Shown in pieces: positions 8,570 through 15,892 of a DNA stretch of 35,352 bases; position 1 is the stretch's first letter; each line of letters begins with the position of its first letter. The stretch is taken from the NCBI RefSeq assembly GCF_024448135.1, contig NZ_JAMRYX010000196.1, positions 1-35,352 of the forward strand, read 5' to 3'. The notes beneath the pieces were generated by a model. That model was not told where the DNA came from. It ran no database searches and saw nothing but the letters and a program-made list of their open reading frames with translations. This DNA comes from Methylocystis suflitae. GTDB taxonomy: Bacteria; Pseudomonadota; Alphaproteobacteria; Rhizobiales; Beijerinckiaceae. The position numbers and the translations under genes were made by a program.

Positions 8570-8851
8570 ATGGCGTCGAACAACACGCTTGAAAATTTCC
8601 TCGGCGGCTCGCCGCTCAATACTTTCGCGCGATTGCTCGTCATTTCGCTGGTCGTGGGCGCCCTGCTGATGTGGCTGGAACTGCGGCCGATCGACATTTT
8701 TCGCGGCGTCCAGGCCTTCTTCGACCGCATCTATCAGCTGGGTTTCGGCGCGGTGCGGGAGCTGGTCAGCTATGTGCTCGCCGGCGCCGTCTTTGTCGTC
8801 CCAGCTTGGCTCGTCCTGCGACTGGTGAATATGGGCGCGAGCAAGCGCTGA
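8570..8851 (+). CDS. DUF6460 family small membrane protein
   Basis: The 93-residue product matches the DUF6460 pattern: ENFLGGSPLNTFARLLVISL, a first membrane helix (LLVISLVVGALLMWLELRP), an amphipathic middle (IDIFRGVQAFFDRIYQLGF) and a second helix (LVSYVLAGAVFVVPAWLVL). Function is unknown; it should sit in the inner membrane. The ATG at 8570 follows CACAGGAAACC and gives the usual family length. The in-frame ATG at 8441 would add 43 polar residues with no family support. It lies 165 bases after the exported protein gene and ends 11 bases from the convergent extensin-like gene. Confidence 0.8.
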   Translation: MASNNTLENFLGGSPLNTFARLLVISLVVGALLMWLELRPIDIFRGVQAFFDRIYQLGFGAVRELVSYVLAGAVFVVPAWLVLRLVNMGASKR

Positions 8852-8862
8852 AGCTGGAAGAC

Positions 8863-9819
8863 CTATAGTCGTCGCCCGCGGCCGATGCTCGACGTCTGAT
8901 CCATGTCTTCGATGAGCTGGCCGATGCCGTCGCGGCGCGGCGGCAGCGGCGGCGGTGGAGGCGGCGCATAGGCCTCCGGTCCAGCGACGGCTCCAAACCC
9001 GTCCCGCGCGCCAACTCCAGGCCCTTCGAAGGCGGCGAGCGGCGGCTTGCCCGTCGTGTCATTGTCGGTCTCGTCGTCCGGCGCAGGCGCCGCGCGCCGC
9101 CCCTGAGCGATCAGCGGCGACGAGTCGGGCGGCGGCAGCGTCTCTTGCGGCTCGGGCTTGCAGATGCTGCGTCCCGAGCGGCCGTGCAGCGCCAGATCGA
9201 CGTGAATATGGTTGTAGTGGAAGGCGTTGGAGCCCGGCGACAGCACCGTCGAGAAATGCCCGCATGAGCCGCGATGCACGTCCATCAGGAAGGCGCGCGT
9301 CTGTTCGTCGCCGTGGCGCCAGTCGCGCACGAGCGTGATCTCGCGGCCGTCGGCGAGCACGAAGCCGCCAATGTCCAGCGCATTGCCGAAGGAATGTTCG
9401 GAAAGCTGCGCGCCGCGTTGATTGTTCATGCCGCGGCAAGCGTAAGAGCCCATCGAATTGATCTGAACCACCTGCTGTCCGAAGCGCGCCTGCGCGGCGG
9501 GCTGGACGGTGTCGGCGAGCCAGGCGTCGAGTTCGGCGACCATCGAGCAGTCGAGGGTGGCGGTTGCGTTGAAGGAAACCGCCCCGCCCTGGAGCGCCGT
9601 CACCTTGAACGGCCTGGTGAGGCCGCAAATGCCCGGACCGTCGACTTCGGGGGCGAGCGCGATGAATTCGGAAGGGTTGACGCGTCTTTCCGCGAGACAG
9701 GCGTTTTCAGCCTGCGTACGCCAGGCCGGCCGCTGCGGCTTCTGCCCGATCGAGCAAGCGGAAAGCGTCGCCGCGACGAGCGCCAGCACGAGCAGCGAGT
9801 GATGGGCGCGGCGGACCAT
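8863..9819 (-). CDS. Extensin-like C-terminal domain lipoprotein
   Basis: An extensin-like-C family protein, common in Rhizobiales and of unproven biochemical role; the fold is thought to be related to DD/LD-peptidase-like domains acting on the cell wall. Seen in 318 residues: a lipoprotein signal (LVLALVAATLSAC, lipid-modified Cys22); the family domain from about 35 to 220 with NACLAERRVNPSEF, MGSYACRGMNN, LSEHSFGNALDIGGF and HYNHIHVDLALHG (His and Asp residues placed like a metal-binding peptidase site); several paired Cys; and a Pro-rich, probably disordered tail (a run of prolines before RRDGIGQL). The lipobox suggests it is anchored to the periplasmic face of a membrane. Confidence 0.9.
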   Translation of the reverse strand: MVRRAHHSLLVLALVAATLSACSIGQKPQRPAWRTQAENACLAERRVNPSEFIALAPEVDGPGICGLTRPFKVTALQGGAVSFNATATLDCSMVAELDAWLADTVQPAAQARFGQQVVQINSMGSYACRGMNNQRGAQLSEHSFGNALDIGGFVLADGREITLVRDWRHGDEQTRAFLMDVHRGSCGHFSTVLSPGSNAFHYNHIHVDLALHGRSGRSICKPEPQETLPPPDSSPLIAQGRRAAPAPDDETDNDTTGKPPLAAFEGPGVGARDGFGAVAGPEAYAPPPPPPLPPRRDGIGQLIEDMDQTSSIGRGRRL

Positions 9820-9965
9820 GCCGCGAGGATGGGCGCCGGGCCGTTAATTCAGGGTCGAGAATTGTAGTTAATGCTCAGATATTTGGGGACTGTGGCGGGC
9901 GATCCACGCGCCCGCGCAAGCCGCACGGATGCGCTGCTCATGACGCGGTAGCGCGGGAGGCGTGA

Positions 9966-10538
9966 TCAGCGAGCAAATTTGCTCAAGCGCCGCTTCCATG
10001 ATTCGCCGGCCTTGAGTTCAGTCTTCAAAACCCATTTCCTTCGAATCGTCCTGATCGCCCGCGACGATGTCTTGAGAATGACTTCCGGTTCCGGTTCTTT
10101 CGCGCGCTGCAGCGTGAGATTCGGGGGCGCCACTGCTGGCTGCGGCTTCACCTTCTTGGGTTCCGCAGGAACAGCCTTTGCAACTTTGGCCGGCTGACGC
10201 ACACGACGCGTACGAGTTGATGCGCCTCTCGCCGGAGGATCGATTATGACGTCGGCTTCCAGTAGGTTCGGGAGCACGCGCCCCCGATGGCCGTTCGACT
10301 CCGGCGGAATTTGGGAATGTTCAGCTGCTCTGCCGCCGAAAACCGCATCCGCCGCGTCTAGAGCCGCCAAATATGTGGCGTCACGTTCGACGTCGACGGC
10401 CGCCGCAGCGCTCGGGTCCTTAAGAGATATGCTCCCGGCAGCATTTTCAGCCTCTTTGATCTTCCAGGGATTGGAAATCCGAGATTTGGGAGACCGACCT
10501 TTATATGCCGTGATGAATGGACGCGTGGGCTGGCGCAT
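9966..10538 (-). CDS. Basic, Ala/Pro/Lys-rich protein of unknown function
   Basis: Not recognised with certainty. The 190-residue frame from ATG 10538 begins RQPTRPFITAYKGRSPKSR and passes through VERDATYLAALDAADAVFGG and RVLPNLLEAD. A low-complexity basic stretch follows (RTRRVRQPAKVAKAVPAEPK), then a strongly cationic end (IRRKWVLKTELKAGESWKRR). Its amino-acid use looks like a real protein, and RPF...K..R plus RVLPxLLE faintly recalls rhizobial SyrB-like regulators; that link is a guess. The start is uncertain: AGAAAGA lies rather far upstream, and the frame stays open to 10808 through AT-richer, non-coding-looking sequence. An opposing frame (10246-10785, plus) is less protein-like. Confidence 0.5.
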   Translation of the reverse strand: MRQPTRPFITAYKGRSPKSRISNPWKIKEAENAAGSISLKDPSAAAAVDVERDATYLAALDAADAVFGGRAAEHSQIPPESNGHRGRVLPNLLEADVIIDPPARGASTRTRRVRQPAKVAKAVPAEPKKVKPQPAVAPPNLTLQRAKEPEPEVILKTSSRAIRTIRRKWVLKTELKAGESWKRRLSKFAR

Positions 10539-11181
10539 TGAAGCTGCAGATCTTTCTGTTGACGTATATGGCAAGGAAGGTTGCTCGAAAGACCCGCCTC
10601 GGCACAAGCGTAATTTAGTATTGAGAACACGCACGCGCATGACGCTCAGGCCAAGCGTCTCGGACGAAGGACGTTCGCAACATATAACGGAAAAGGCGCA
10701 ACACGTCATCGTCATGGCGCACTCATGGCGTAAATCGGACATTGCCGATTTACTCGCGAGTCTGCTGTCGCGCGTCCCCTCTTGATAACGCCAACGCCAG
10801 CTTGGCATGCGTCGGCGGCGTCTCCGCGGCGGATAATGTAGAGGCGGAACTCAAACTCTTCTTTCGCCAAGACGCGGCGCGCTCACATCCGTTTTGAGCA
10901 GATCAGTCAGGTTGCAGACACAGGCTGCGGCTGTGGGGCTGCGTCCTTCTATCTAACGAAATATTGTGCAACCCCTCTAGAAAAGCTTCAGGTCTATCCC
11001 AACTGAAAAACCATCAAGCGCTGCGGTTTGCTTTTTCTTGTCTCCTGAACAACGAATGAGTCGGAGCGTTGCTGAAAGACCCGCTAAACGATCTCAGTAA
11101 AGCCCTCCATCCGCTCGCCTGATATGTCGGCGCAACGTGAGAAGACAGAAGTCCGTTGTCGTTCATTTGGGAGATTTGGTC
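10539..11181. other. Intergenic stretch without a convincing gene
   Basis: About 640 bases of lower GC than the neighbours. Open frames here are short and composed of unlikely residues. The only structure I can support is the ACATTG-loop hairpin at 10730-10753. It may hold promoters for the two diverging genes (10538 minus, 11182 plus) or be remains of a decayed gene. Confidence 0.5.
10730..10753. repeat. ACATTG-loop palindrome, copy 1
   Basis: GTAAATCGG and CCGATTTAC form a perfect 9-bp stem around the loop ACATTG. The same loop and core stem recur at 11765-11794. The second base pair differs (T-A here, C-G there), so both strands changed together. It lies in non-coding sequence with no T run. 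Confidence 0.7.
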
Positions 11182-11667
11182 ATGCGAAACATGCTCATTG
11201 CAGCGACAGTCGGCCTTGTCGCTTTTCTTGCCCAGGACATTGCCCAGGCGACCCCCGCCCAAAGTCCAGCCGAACTGCGCGCCGGACCAGGAATGTCGTG
11301 GAAAAAAATCGGTCAGATCCCGGCCGGCGCCGATGTAGAGGTGTTGAGCTGCAACGAGGGGTGGACTCACAGCTGGTGCCAGGTCCGCTATGGTTCGAAG
11401 ACCGGATGGGTGAATGCGCCTGTGCTCGGGACCTCGCGATCAGAGGTCGTCATCGCGCCGGTCGTGACGACCAACGCCGCCAGTCTGAAAAAGCGGGCGA
11501 GCATGTTTTCACGGGTTATCGAGACGATTCCCGGCGGCGAAAAGGTCGACGTCCTTGGCTGCCCGCATGGACTCGGCAGCGGCTGGTGCCACGTCTCCTA
11601 CAATGGCAAGACCGGATTCGTCAGAGGAGGCCTTCTGAAGCGCCAAGGATCGGTCGTTCCTCAGTGA
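11182..11667 (+). CDS. Exported protein with two SH3-like domains
   Basis: A 161-residue protein with a signal peptide (NMLIAATVGLVAFLAQDIAQ, likely cut after AQA) and two bacterial SH3-like (SH3_3 type) domains. The first, about 25-82, runs from AELRAGPGMSWKKIGQIPAG to KTGWVNAP; the second, about 95-150, from NAASLKKRASMFSRVIETIP to KTGFVRGG. Such domains usually bind cell-wall peptides or partner proteins in the periplasm. Each repeat carries a matching Cys pair (VLSC...SWCQV, VLGC...GWCHV), suggesting a disulfide per domain. GGGAG lies about 8 bases before ATG 11182; the upstream in-frame TTG at 11137 would spoil the signal peptide. Confidence 0.85.
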   Translation: MRNMLIAATVGLVAFLAQDIAQATPAQSPAELRAGPGMSWKKIGQIPAGADVEVLSCNEGWTHSWCQVRYGSKTGWVNAPVLGTSRSEVVIAPVVTTNAASLKKRASMFSRVIETIPGGEKVDVLGCPHGLGSGWCHVSYNGKTGFVRGGLLKRQGSVVPQ

Positions 11668-11764
11668 GAAGGCGCCTGCGAGGCGAATTCCTGGCCGGGA
11701 GCGCCTCGCTGCCCGTCTGCTGAATCATAGATGCCGCGCGCGAAGCCGGCCGCAAAAACGTCAA

Positions 11765-11794
11765 GGCGCAAATCGGACATTGCCGATTTGCGCC
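11765..11794. repeat. ACATTG-loop palindrome, copy 2
   Basis: GGCGCAAATCGG and CCGATTTGCGCC form a perfect 12-bp stem around the loop ACATTG, between the convergent SH3 and DUF2852 genes. It could serve both as terminator. The identical loop in copy 1 (10730-10753) points to shared ancestry rather than two independent terminators. Confidence 0.75.
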
Positions 11795-11824
11795 TCTTGT
11801 GTTCAGCGCAGCGCCTAACCGGCC

Positions 11825-12310
11825 TTACGCGCCTTTGCCCTCGCCGTTCTTGCGGCCGCGCATGAAGGATTCGAACTCCTCGCGGTCGCGCGCGCGGCGC
11901 AGTTGGTCGATATGCTCGGCGAAATCGCGCTCCGCTTCGGCGACCTTGCGACGCTCTTCCTCGAGACGCGCGAGTTCGCCTTCGCGCCATTCGTCGAAGG
12001 CGACATTGCCGGTCGAGCGCATGAAGGAGGGGCCGCCCCAAGCGGTCGATCCCTCTCTCGCGACGCCGCTCACGGCTTCCTTCACCCGCGCGCCCTGCTC
12101 CTGGGCAAAGGCGAAGAAGTCGCCTTCATAGCCCTGGCTGCGCTGCCAAAGCTTCCAGACCAGAATGGCGAGGCCGAGCGGCCAAAAGATGAAAAAGCCA
12201 AGGATCACCGCCGCGATCTCATAGGGCCTCCAGGACATTCGCCCGCAATGCCAGGAGGGCGATCCGCCCTCTCCGGATGACGACATGCGAGAATAACGAT
12301 GGCAGCTCAT
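11825..12310 (-). CDS. DUF2852 family membrane protein
   Basis: The 161-residue product contains the family signature SWRPYEIAAVILGFFIFWPL then GLAILVWKLWQRSQG, a single membrane helix near residues 30-50. A long soluble tail follows with a strong helical, probably coiled-coil run (EWREGELARLEEERRKVAEA, then RDFAEHIDQLRRARDREEFE) and the family end ESFMRGRK. Function is unknown; it should be anchored in the inner membrane with the tail on one side. The ATG at 12310 is chosen because GGAG lies 8 bases upstream. The ATG at 12238, right at the signature, has no good ribosome site. It converges on the SH3 gene. Confidence 0.87.
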   Translation of the reverse strand: MSCHRYSRMSSSGEGGSPSWHCGRMSWRPYEIAAVILGFFIFWPLGLAILVWKLWQRSQGYEGDFFAFAQEQGARVKEAVSGVAREGSTAWGGPSFMRSTGNVAFDEWREGELARLEEERRKVAEAERDFAEHIDQLRRARDREEFESFMRGRKNGEGKGA

Positions 12311-12634
12311 GATGGGCTCCAGTTGGTCAACGGCCGTTCGCCAAAGCGGGGCCGACACCAATGTAATATGCATTAACATTGGCGCAAGGGAAAGAGCGCG
12401 AAGACAAGAGGACGAGGGGAAGCGCGGCAATTTAGTGAGGCCAGACCAAAAGTCCGTAACGTTCAGGCTTGATCAGACGTTCTTATTAAATGCCTGCGAT
12501 AGTATGGAGCGATCTCATGCCCTTAAATTTGTCCGGCGAATATATGGGACCCAAAGACCTCCATATTAACGCTCTACGATAATATGGGAACTTATATCGA
12601 ATCATATTAAAGGTTTTCCATAACAGGAATTGGG
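12311..12634. other. AT-rich intergenic region upstream of fic
   Basis: 324 bases with much lower GC than the flanking genes. An 86-codon plus frame (12309-12569) overlaps the start of the DUF2852 gene and looks non-coding. The 3' half holds the operator-like repeats described at 12541-12587. No clear sigma-70 promoter could be fixed. Confidence 0.5.
12541..12587. promoter_or_regulatory. Operator-like half-sites before fic
   Basis: CCATATTA (12561-12568) and TAATATGG (12580-12587) form a perfect 8-bp inverted repeat with an 11-base spacer. A further direct half-site, TATATGGGAC, is at 12541-12550, matching TAATATGGGAAC at 12580. A weaker relative (TAGTATGGAGC) lies near 12500, and CATATTAAAGG near 12603. 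Spacing near two helical turns suggests binding of a dimer. The fic product has a C-terminal DNA-binding-like domain and could be its own regulator (inference). Confidence 0.45.
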
Positions 12635-13786
12635 GTGACTAATTTGAGCGATCGATCGGGAAAATACGCCCTGCAGCCGAGCGGATACAAAGCTTTCATA
12701 CCTGCGCCCTTGCCGCCCGATCCACCCGTGGAAATCGATTCCGAAATGCAATGGCTGCTGTCCGAGGCCGATCGCGCCCTGGGTCGGCTTGACGGCTCCA
12801 TTCAAACTTTGCCCAACCCGGAACTGTTCGCATTTATGTATGTGCGCAAGGAGGCGGTCTTATCCAGCCAAATCGAAGGCACGCAAGCCTCGATAAACGA
12901 CCTTCTCAAAGCCGAGGCGAAGATATTCGATTCTGAAGCGCCAAACGATGTCGACGAAGTTTTGAACTATGTCGCCGCCATGAATTACGGACTGGCGAGA
13001 CTGCGAGAAATCCCCCTATCCATACGATTGATCAAAGAACTGCATCAGCAATTGCTCAAAGGGGTCCGCGGACGAAATCTTCAGCCGGGAGAACTGCGTC
13101 GCAGCCAAAACTGGATCGGCCCGGCCGGCAGCACGCTTTCAACGGCGACATTCATCCCTCCTCCTTATCAAGAGGCGGAGGCGGCATTGGGCGAATTGGA
13201 GAAATTTCTCCATGCGAGCGATGAGCTGCCGCCGTTGATCAAGATCGGCCTGGCTCACGCCCAATTCGAAACCATCCATCCGTTTCTTGACGGCAATGGG
13301 CGCATCGGGCGGCTGTTGATCACTTTTTTTCTTTGCCAGCAAAACATATTGCAGAAGCCCGTCCTTTATCTATCTCATTATTTCAAGCAACATCGGAGCG
13401 AATATTACGAGAAACTGCAAAGAACGCGGGTCTCCGGCGATTGGGAGGGCTGGCTTAAGTTTTTCCTGAGAGGGGTGGCGGACGTGGGCCGACAAGCTAC
13501 GGATACGGCGCGCGAAATCGTCGACCTGAGAGAAAAGCATAGACACATAATTATGAACGAATTTGGAGGAACGGCCGCGAATGCAAATAAGCTTCTAGAA
13601 TATCTTTATTCGCATCCAACAGTAAGTGTGAATGGTGTAAAAGAACTTCTACAAGTGAGTTTCCCGAATGCAAACTCTCTTGTAGAAAAATTCTGCAAAA
13701 ATCAGATATTGTTTGAAATCACAGGGCAAGCAAGAAATAGGGTCTTCAGCTATTCGCCCTATATTAATCTGTTCGCCAATCTATAG
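12635..13786 (+). CDS. Class II Fic AMP-transferase with C-terminal winged-helix-like domain
   Basis: A Fic-fold enzyme expected to transfer AMP from ATP to protein Ser, Thr or Tyr. Seen in 383 residues: an N-terminal Fic_N-like region with the inhibitory motif SSQIEG (Ser77, Glu81, Gly82), which defines class II (self-inhibited) proteins. The full catalytic motif HPFLDGNGRIGR follows (His215 to Arg226). A C-terminal region (about 300-383) reads like a winged helix (NKLLEYLYSHPTVSVNGVKE, then NANSLVEKFCKNQILFEITG). GTG 12635 has AGGA upstream. It stands alone, with no partner antitoxin gene beside it. The last 250 bases are much more AT-rich than the catalytic part, and the whole gene is less GC-rich than its neighbours, so transfer is likely. 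Target unknown. Confidence 0.93.
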   Translation: MTNLSDRSGKYALQPSGYKAFIPAPLPPDPPVEIDSEMQWLLSEADRALGRLDGSIQTLPNPELFAFMYVRKEAVLSSQIEGTQASINDLLKAEAKIFDSEAPNDVDEVLNYVAAMNYGLARLREIPLSIRLIKELHQQLLKGVRGRNLQPGELRRSQNWIGPAGSTLSTATFIPPPYQEAEAALGELEKFLHASDELPPLIKIGLAHAQFETIHPFLDGNGRIGRLLITFFLCQQNILQKPVLYLSHYFKQHRSEYYEKLQRTRVSGDWEGWLKFFLRGVADVGRQATDTAREIVDLREKHRHIIMNEFGGTAANANKLLEYLYSHPTVSVNGVKELLQVSFPNANSLVEKFCKNQILFEITGQARNRVFSYSPYINLFANL

Positions 13787-13815
13787 GGGAGTCAGCGCTT
13801 GAAAGAACGCCGAGA

Positions 13816-13834
13816 CGGCGCGCGATGCGCGCCG
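13816..13834. terminator. Hairpin between convergent fic and minE
   Basis: A perfect 8-bp stem (CGGCGCGC, GCGCGCCG) closes a 3-base loop in the 97-base gap between the fic and minE gene ends. A TATTTT run follows about 12 bases later on the plus strand. It suits a bidirectional terminator. Confidence 0.45.
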
Positions 13835-13883
13835 AACTCGACTGTATTTTCCTGTTGCCGCCTTTCGCAAGCGCTGCAAGCCG

Positions 13884-14204
13884 TCACGCCGCCTTGCCGC
13901 TCAGATCATCTTCAAGCACGGCGTCATCTGCGAACGGCGCGGTCGTTTCGCGCGTCGCCTCCGGCTCGATTTCGATGTCGATTTCGAGCAGCGACATGTC
14001 TTCCTTGCGATGCATCTTCACCATGACCTTTTCAGGGTCGACGTTGATGTGCTTCGAGATCGCGATGAGGACTTCCTTGTGCAGCACGGCGATGAGATCC
14101 GAATCGCGCGCCGATTTGCGTTCATGCGCGAGAAGGATCTGCAGGCGCTCGCGCGCAACCGGCGCGGTGGCGCCGCGACGCCCGAACAATCCGAAAATAT
14201 TCAT
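13884..14204 (-). CDS. minE: Cell division topological specificity factor MinE
   Basis: MinE stimulates the MinD ATPase and drives the Min oscillation that keeps the division septum at midcell. The 106-residue protein has the N-terminal membrane-targeting and anti-MinCD part (NIFGLFGRRGATAPVARERL, QILLAHERK) and the topological-specificity domain (DLIAVLHKEVLIAISKHINV, DPEKVMVKM, LLEIDIEIE). It has a family-typical extra acidic tail. The start overlaps the end of minD by four bases (ATGA type), so translation is probably coupled. It is last in the minC-minD-minE operon. Confidence 0.97.
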   Translation of the reverse strand: MNIFGLFGRRGATAPVARERLQILLAHERKSARDSDLIAVLHKEVLIAISKHINVDPEKVMVKMHRKEDMSLLEIDIEIEPEATRETTAPFADDAVLEDDLSGKAA

Positions 14205-15016
14205 GCCGCCCTCCGACCAAAGAGCCGAACGAAAAGTCCCCTCTTGTCAGCGGGAATGTTCACCGGCAGTTTTTCGCCACACAGCCTCTTCGCCGCTTCC
14301 GAATAGGCGCGCGCAGCGGGGCTCATGGCGTTGTGAAGAATGATCGGCGCGCCGACGTTCGACGCGCGCAGAACGTCTTCGCTCTCCGGCACGATTCCAA
14401 GCAGCGGTATCGAAAGAATTTCGAGCACGTCGTCGACGCTGAGCATCTCGCCACGGCCCGCGCGCTGCGCGTCATAGCGCGTCAGCAGCAGATGTTTCTC
14501 GACGCGTTCGCCCTTTTCGGCGCGCTCGGTCTTGGCGTCGAGCAGTCCGATGATGCGATCGGAATCGCGCACCGAGGAGACTTCCGGATTGGCGACGACC
14601 ACCGCGACGTCGGCGAAACGCATTGCGAGCGTCGCGCCGCGTTCAATGCCGGCGGGACTGTCGCAGACGATCCAGTCGAATTTTTCGCGCAATTCGCCGA
14701 TGACCCGCTGCACGCCCTCTTCGGTCAAGGCATCCTTGTCGCGCGTCTGCGACGCGGGCAGCAGATAGAGATTGCTCAAGCGCTTGTCGCGGATGAGCGC
14801 CTGATGCAGCTTCGCGTCGCCCTGGGCGACGTTGATGAGATCAAAGACGACTCGCCGCTCGGCGCCCATGACGAGATCGAGGTTGCGCAGGCCGACATCG
14901 AAGTCGACGACCGCGACCTTGTGACCCTGTTGGGCCAGCGCGGCCCCGAGAGCCGCGGTTGACGTTGTCTTTCCGACGCCTCCTTTGCCGGAGGTCACCA
15001 CCAAAGTCTTGGCCAT
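14201..15016 (-). CDS. minD: Septum site-determining ATPase MinD
   Basis: A membrane-cycling ParA/MinD-family ATPase that recruits MinC to the membrane and oscillates with MinE. Seen in 271 residues: the deviant Walker A GKGGVGKTTS (residues 10-19, Lys11 and Lys16), the DFDVGLRNLD segment, the Walker B-like WIVCDSPAGIERG, and a C-terminal amphipathic membrane-targeting helix (KRGLFVRLFGRRAA). Thirteen bases separate it from minC and it overlaps minE by four bases. Confidence 0.98.
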   Translation of the reverse strand: MAKTLVVTSGKGGVGKTTSTAALGAALAQQGHKVAVVDFDVGLRNLDLVMGAERRVVFDLINVAQGDAKLHQALIRDKRLSNLYLLPASQTRDKDALTEEGVQRVIGELREKFDWIVCDSPAGIERGATLAMRFADVAVVVANPEVSSVRDSDRIIGLLDAKTERAEKGERVEKHLLLTRYDAQRAGRGEMLSVDDVLEILSIPLLGIVPESEDVLRASNVGAPIILHNAMSPAARAYSEAAKRLCGEKLPVNIPADKRGLFVRLFGRRAA

Positions 15017-15029
15017 TGTTCGTCCTCTC

Positions 15030-15842
15030 TTAATCGAGCCGCGCGATCTTGACCGTCTCGTTTTCGAGCCAGGCCTGGATGGATTGGCTCTGAACGTTCG
15101 CCGATATCTCGTCGGCGGTCAGATAAACGCCGCAAACCGAGAGCAGCTCGGCTTCGAGCTTGCGGCAGAAAATTCGCGCGCGCTTTTCGCCATAGGCGCC
15201 GGCCATCGCGCGGCCGCGCAGCGTTCCGTAGATATGCACGGAGCCGCCCGCCATGATTTCCGCGCCCGACGCGACGGAGCCGATCACGGTCACGTCGCCG
15301 TCCGGGTGATAAATCGACTGGCCGGAGCGCACCGGCTCCAGCAGGATCAGCGGCGCGGGGGTCGGGGCCGGCGGCTCGGACGCTTTGGGATCGACGGTCT
15401 GCGCGCCGCCGGCGCCGAGCGCGTTGGCGATATCCTCGAAGGCTGCTTCTTCGCTTGGGGACAGCGTTCCAGGATTTGCGTCTTTGGCGCGCGTTGCGCT
15501 GACGTCCGGCGGCGGCTGCGGGGTGGCGCGACCGCCGGCCAGAATCGGCGGCAGATCGTCGGAGGCCCATGACGGGTCGACGCCCGACAGTCCCATGACG
15601 CGTATGCCGCGCCGGGCGAGATTTTCGAGAAGCTCGGTGAGTTGCGGCCGCTCGAGCGTCAGTTTGGCGAGATCGATAACGATCGACTTCCGGCTGAAGA
15701 AGGCGGGCGACTGCTCAAGCAACGCGTCGAGCTGCTCGAACCAGCCTTCGATCGGCTGCTCAGGCTCCAGCGTCAGGACGGGAAAGGACCTGCCTCTGAA
15801 GCGGATGTGTCGGGATGACGCTTGCGTCACGGAAGCCCTCAC
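15030..15842 (-). CDS. minC: Septum site-determining protein MinC
   Basis: MinC blocks FtsZ polymerisation near the poles and is positioned by MinD. The 270 residues show an N-terminal FtsZ-inhibiting domain (about 10-110: IRFRGRSFPVLTLEPEQPIE, FFSRKSIVIDLAKL). A long Ala/Pro linker (about 110-170) follows, then the C-terminal beta-helix domain that binds MinD (VRSGQSIYHPDGDVTVIGSV, GGSVHIYGTLRGRAMAG). It is first in the operon. A CtrA box lies 35-50 bases before its start. Confidence 0.96.
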   Translation of the reverse strand: MRASVTQASSRHIRFRGRSFPVLTLEPEQPIEGWFEQLDALLEQSPAFFSRKSIVIDLAKLTLERPQLTELLENLARRGIRVMGLSGVDPSWASDDLPPILAGGRATPQPPPDVSATRAKDANPGTLSPSEEAAFEDIANALGAGGAQTVDPKASEPPAPTPAPLILLEPVRSGQSIYHPDGDVTVIGSVASGAEIMAGGSVHIYGTLRGRAMAGAYGEKRARIFCRKLEAELLSVCGVYLTADEISANVQSQSIQAWLENETVKIARLD

Positions 15843-15876
15843 GCAATTAGGATTTACGTCATTTGAGGGCGTTAAC

Positions 15877-15892
15877 GTTAATGAACGATTAA
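15877..15892 (-). promoter_or_regulatory. CtrA-binding box upstream of minC
   Basis: The minus strand reads TTAATCGTTCATTAAC, an exact match to the CtrA consensus TTAA-N7-TTAAC, oriented with minC and 35-50 bases from its ATG. A further TTAAC follows directly, making the palindrome TTAACGTTAA. CtrA control of minCDE has been reported in Sinorhizobium meliloti; here it is inferred from the site. Confidence 0.7.

Noticed and set aside
10246-10785. 179-codon plus-strand frame opposite the basic protein
   Set aside because: Its residues (Ser/Arg/Ala mix, no coherent segments) look less like a protein than the opposing frame, and there is no good ribosome site. Not fully excluded.
12309-12569. 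86-codon plus-strand frame before fic
   Set aside because: It overlaps the DUF2852 start on the other strand, and the sequence looks like random coding of AT-rich DNA.
12635-13786. Fic as toxin of a two-gene toxin-antitoxin pair
   Set aside because: No small antitoxin gene lies beside it. The inhibitory SxxxEG motif is inside the same protein, so it is a self-regulated class II Fic.
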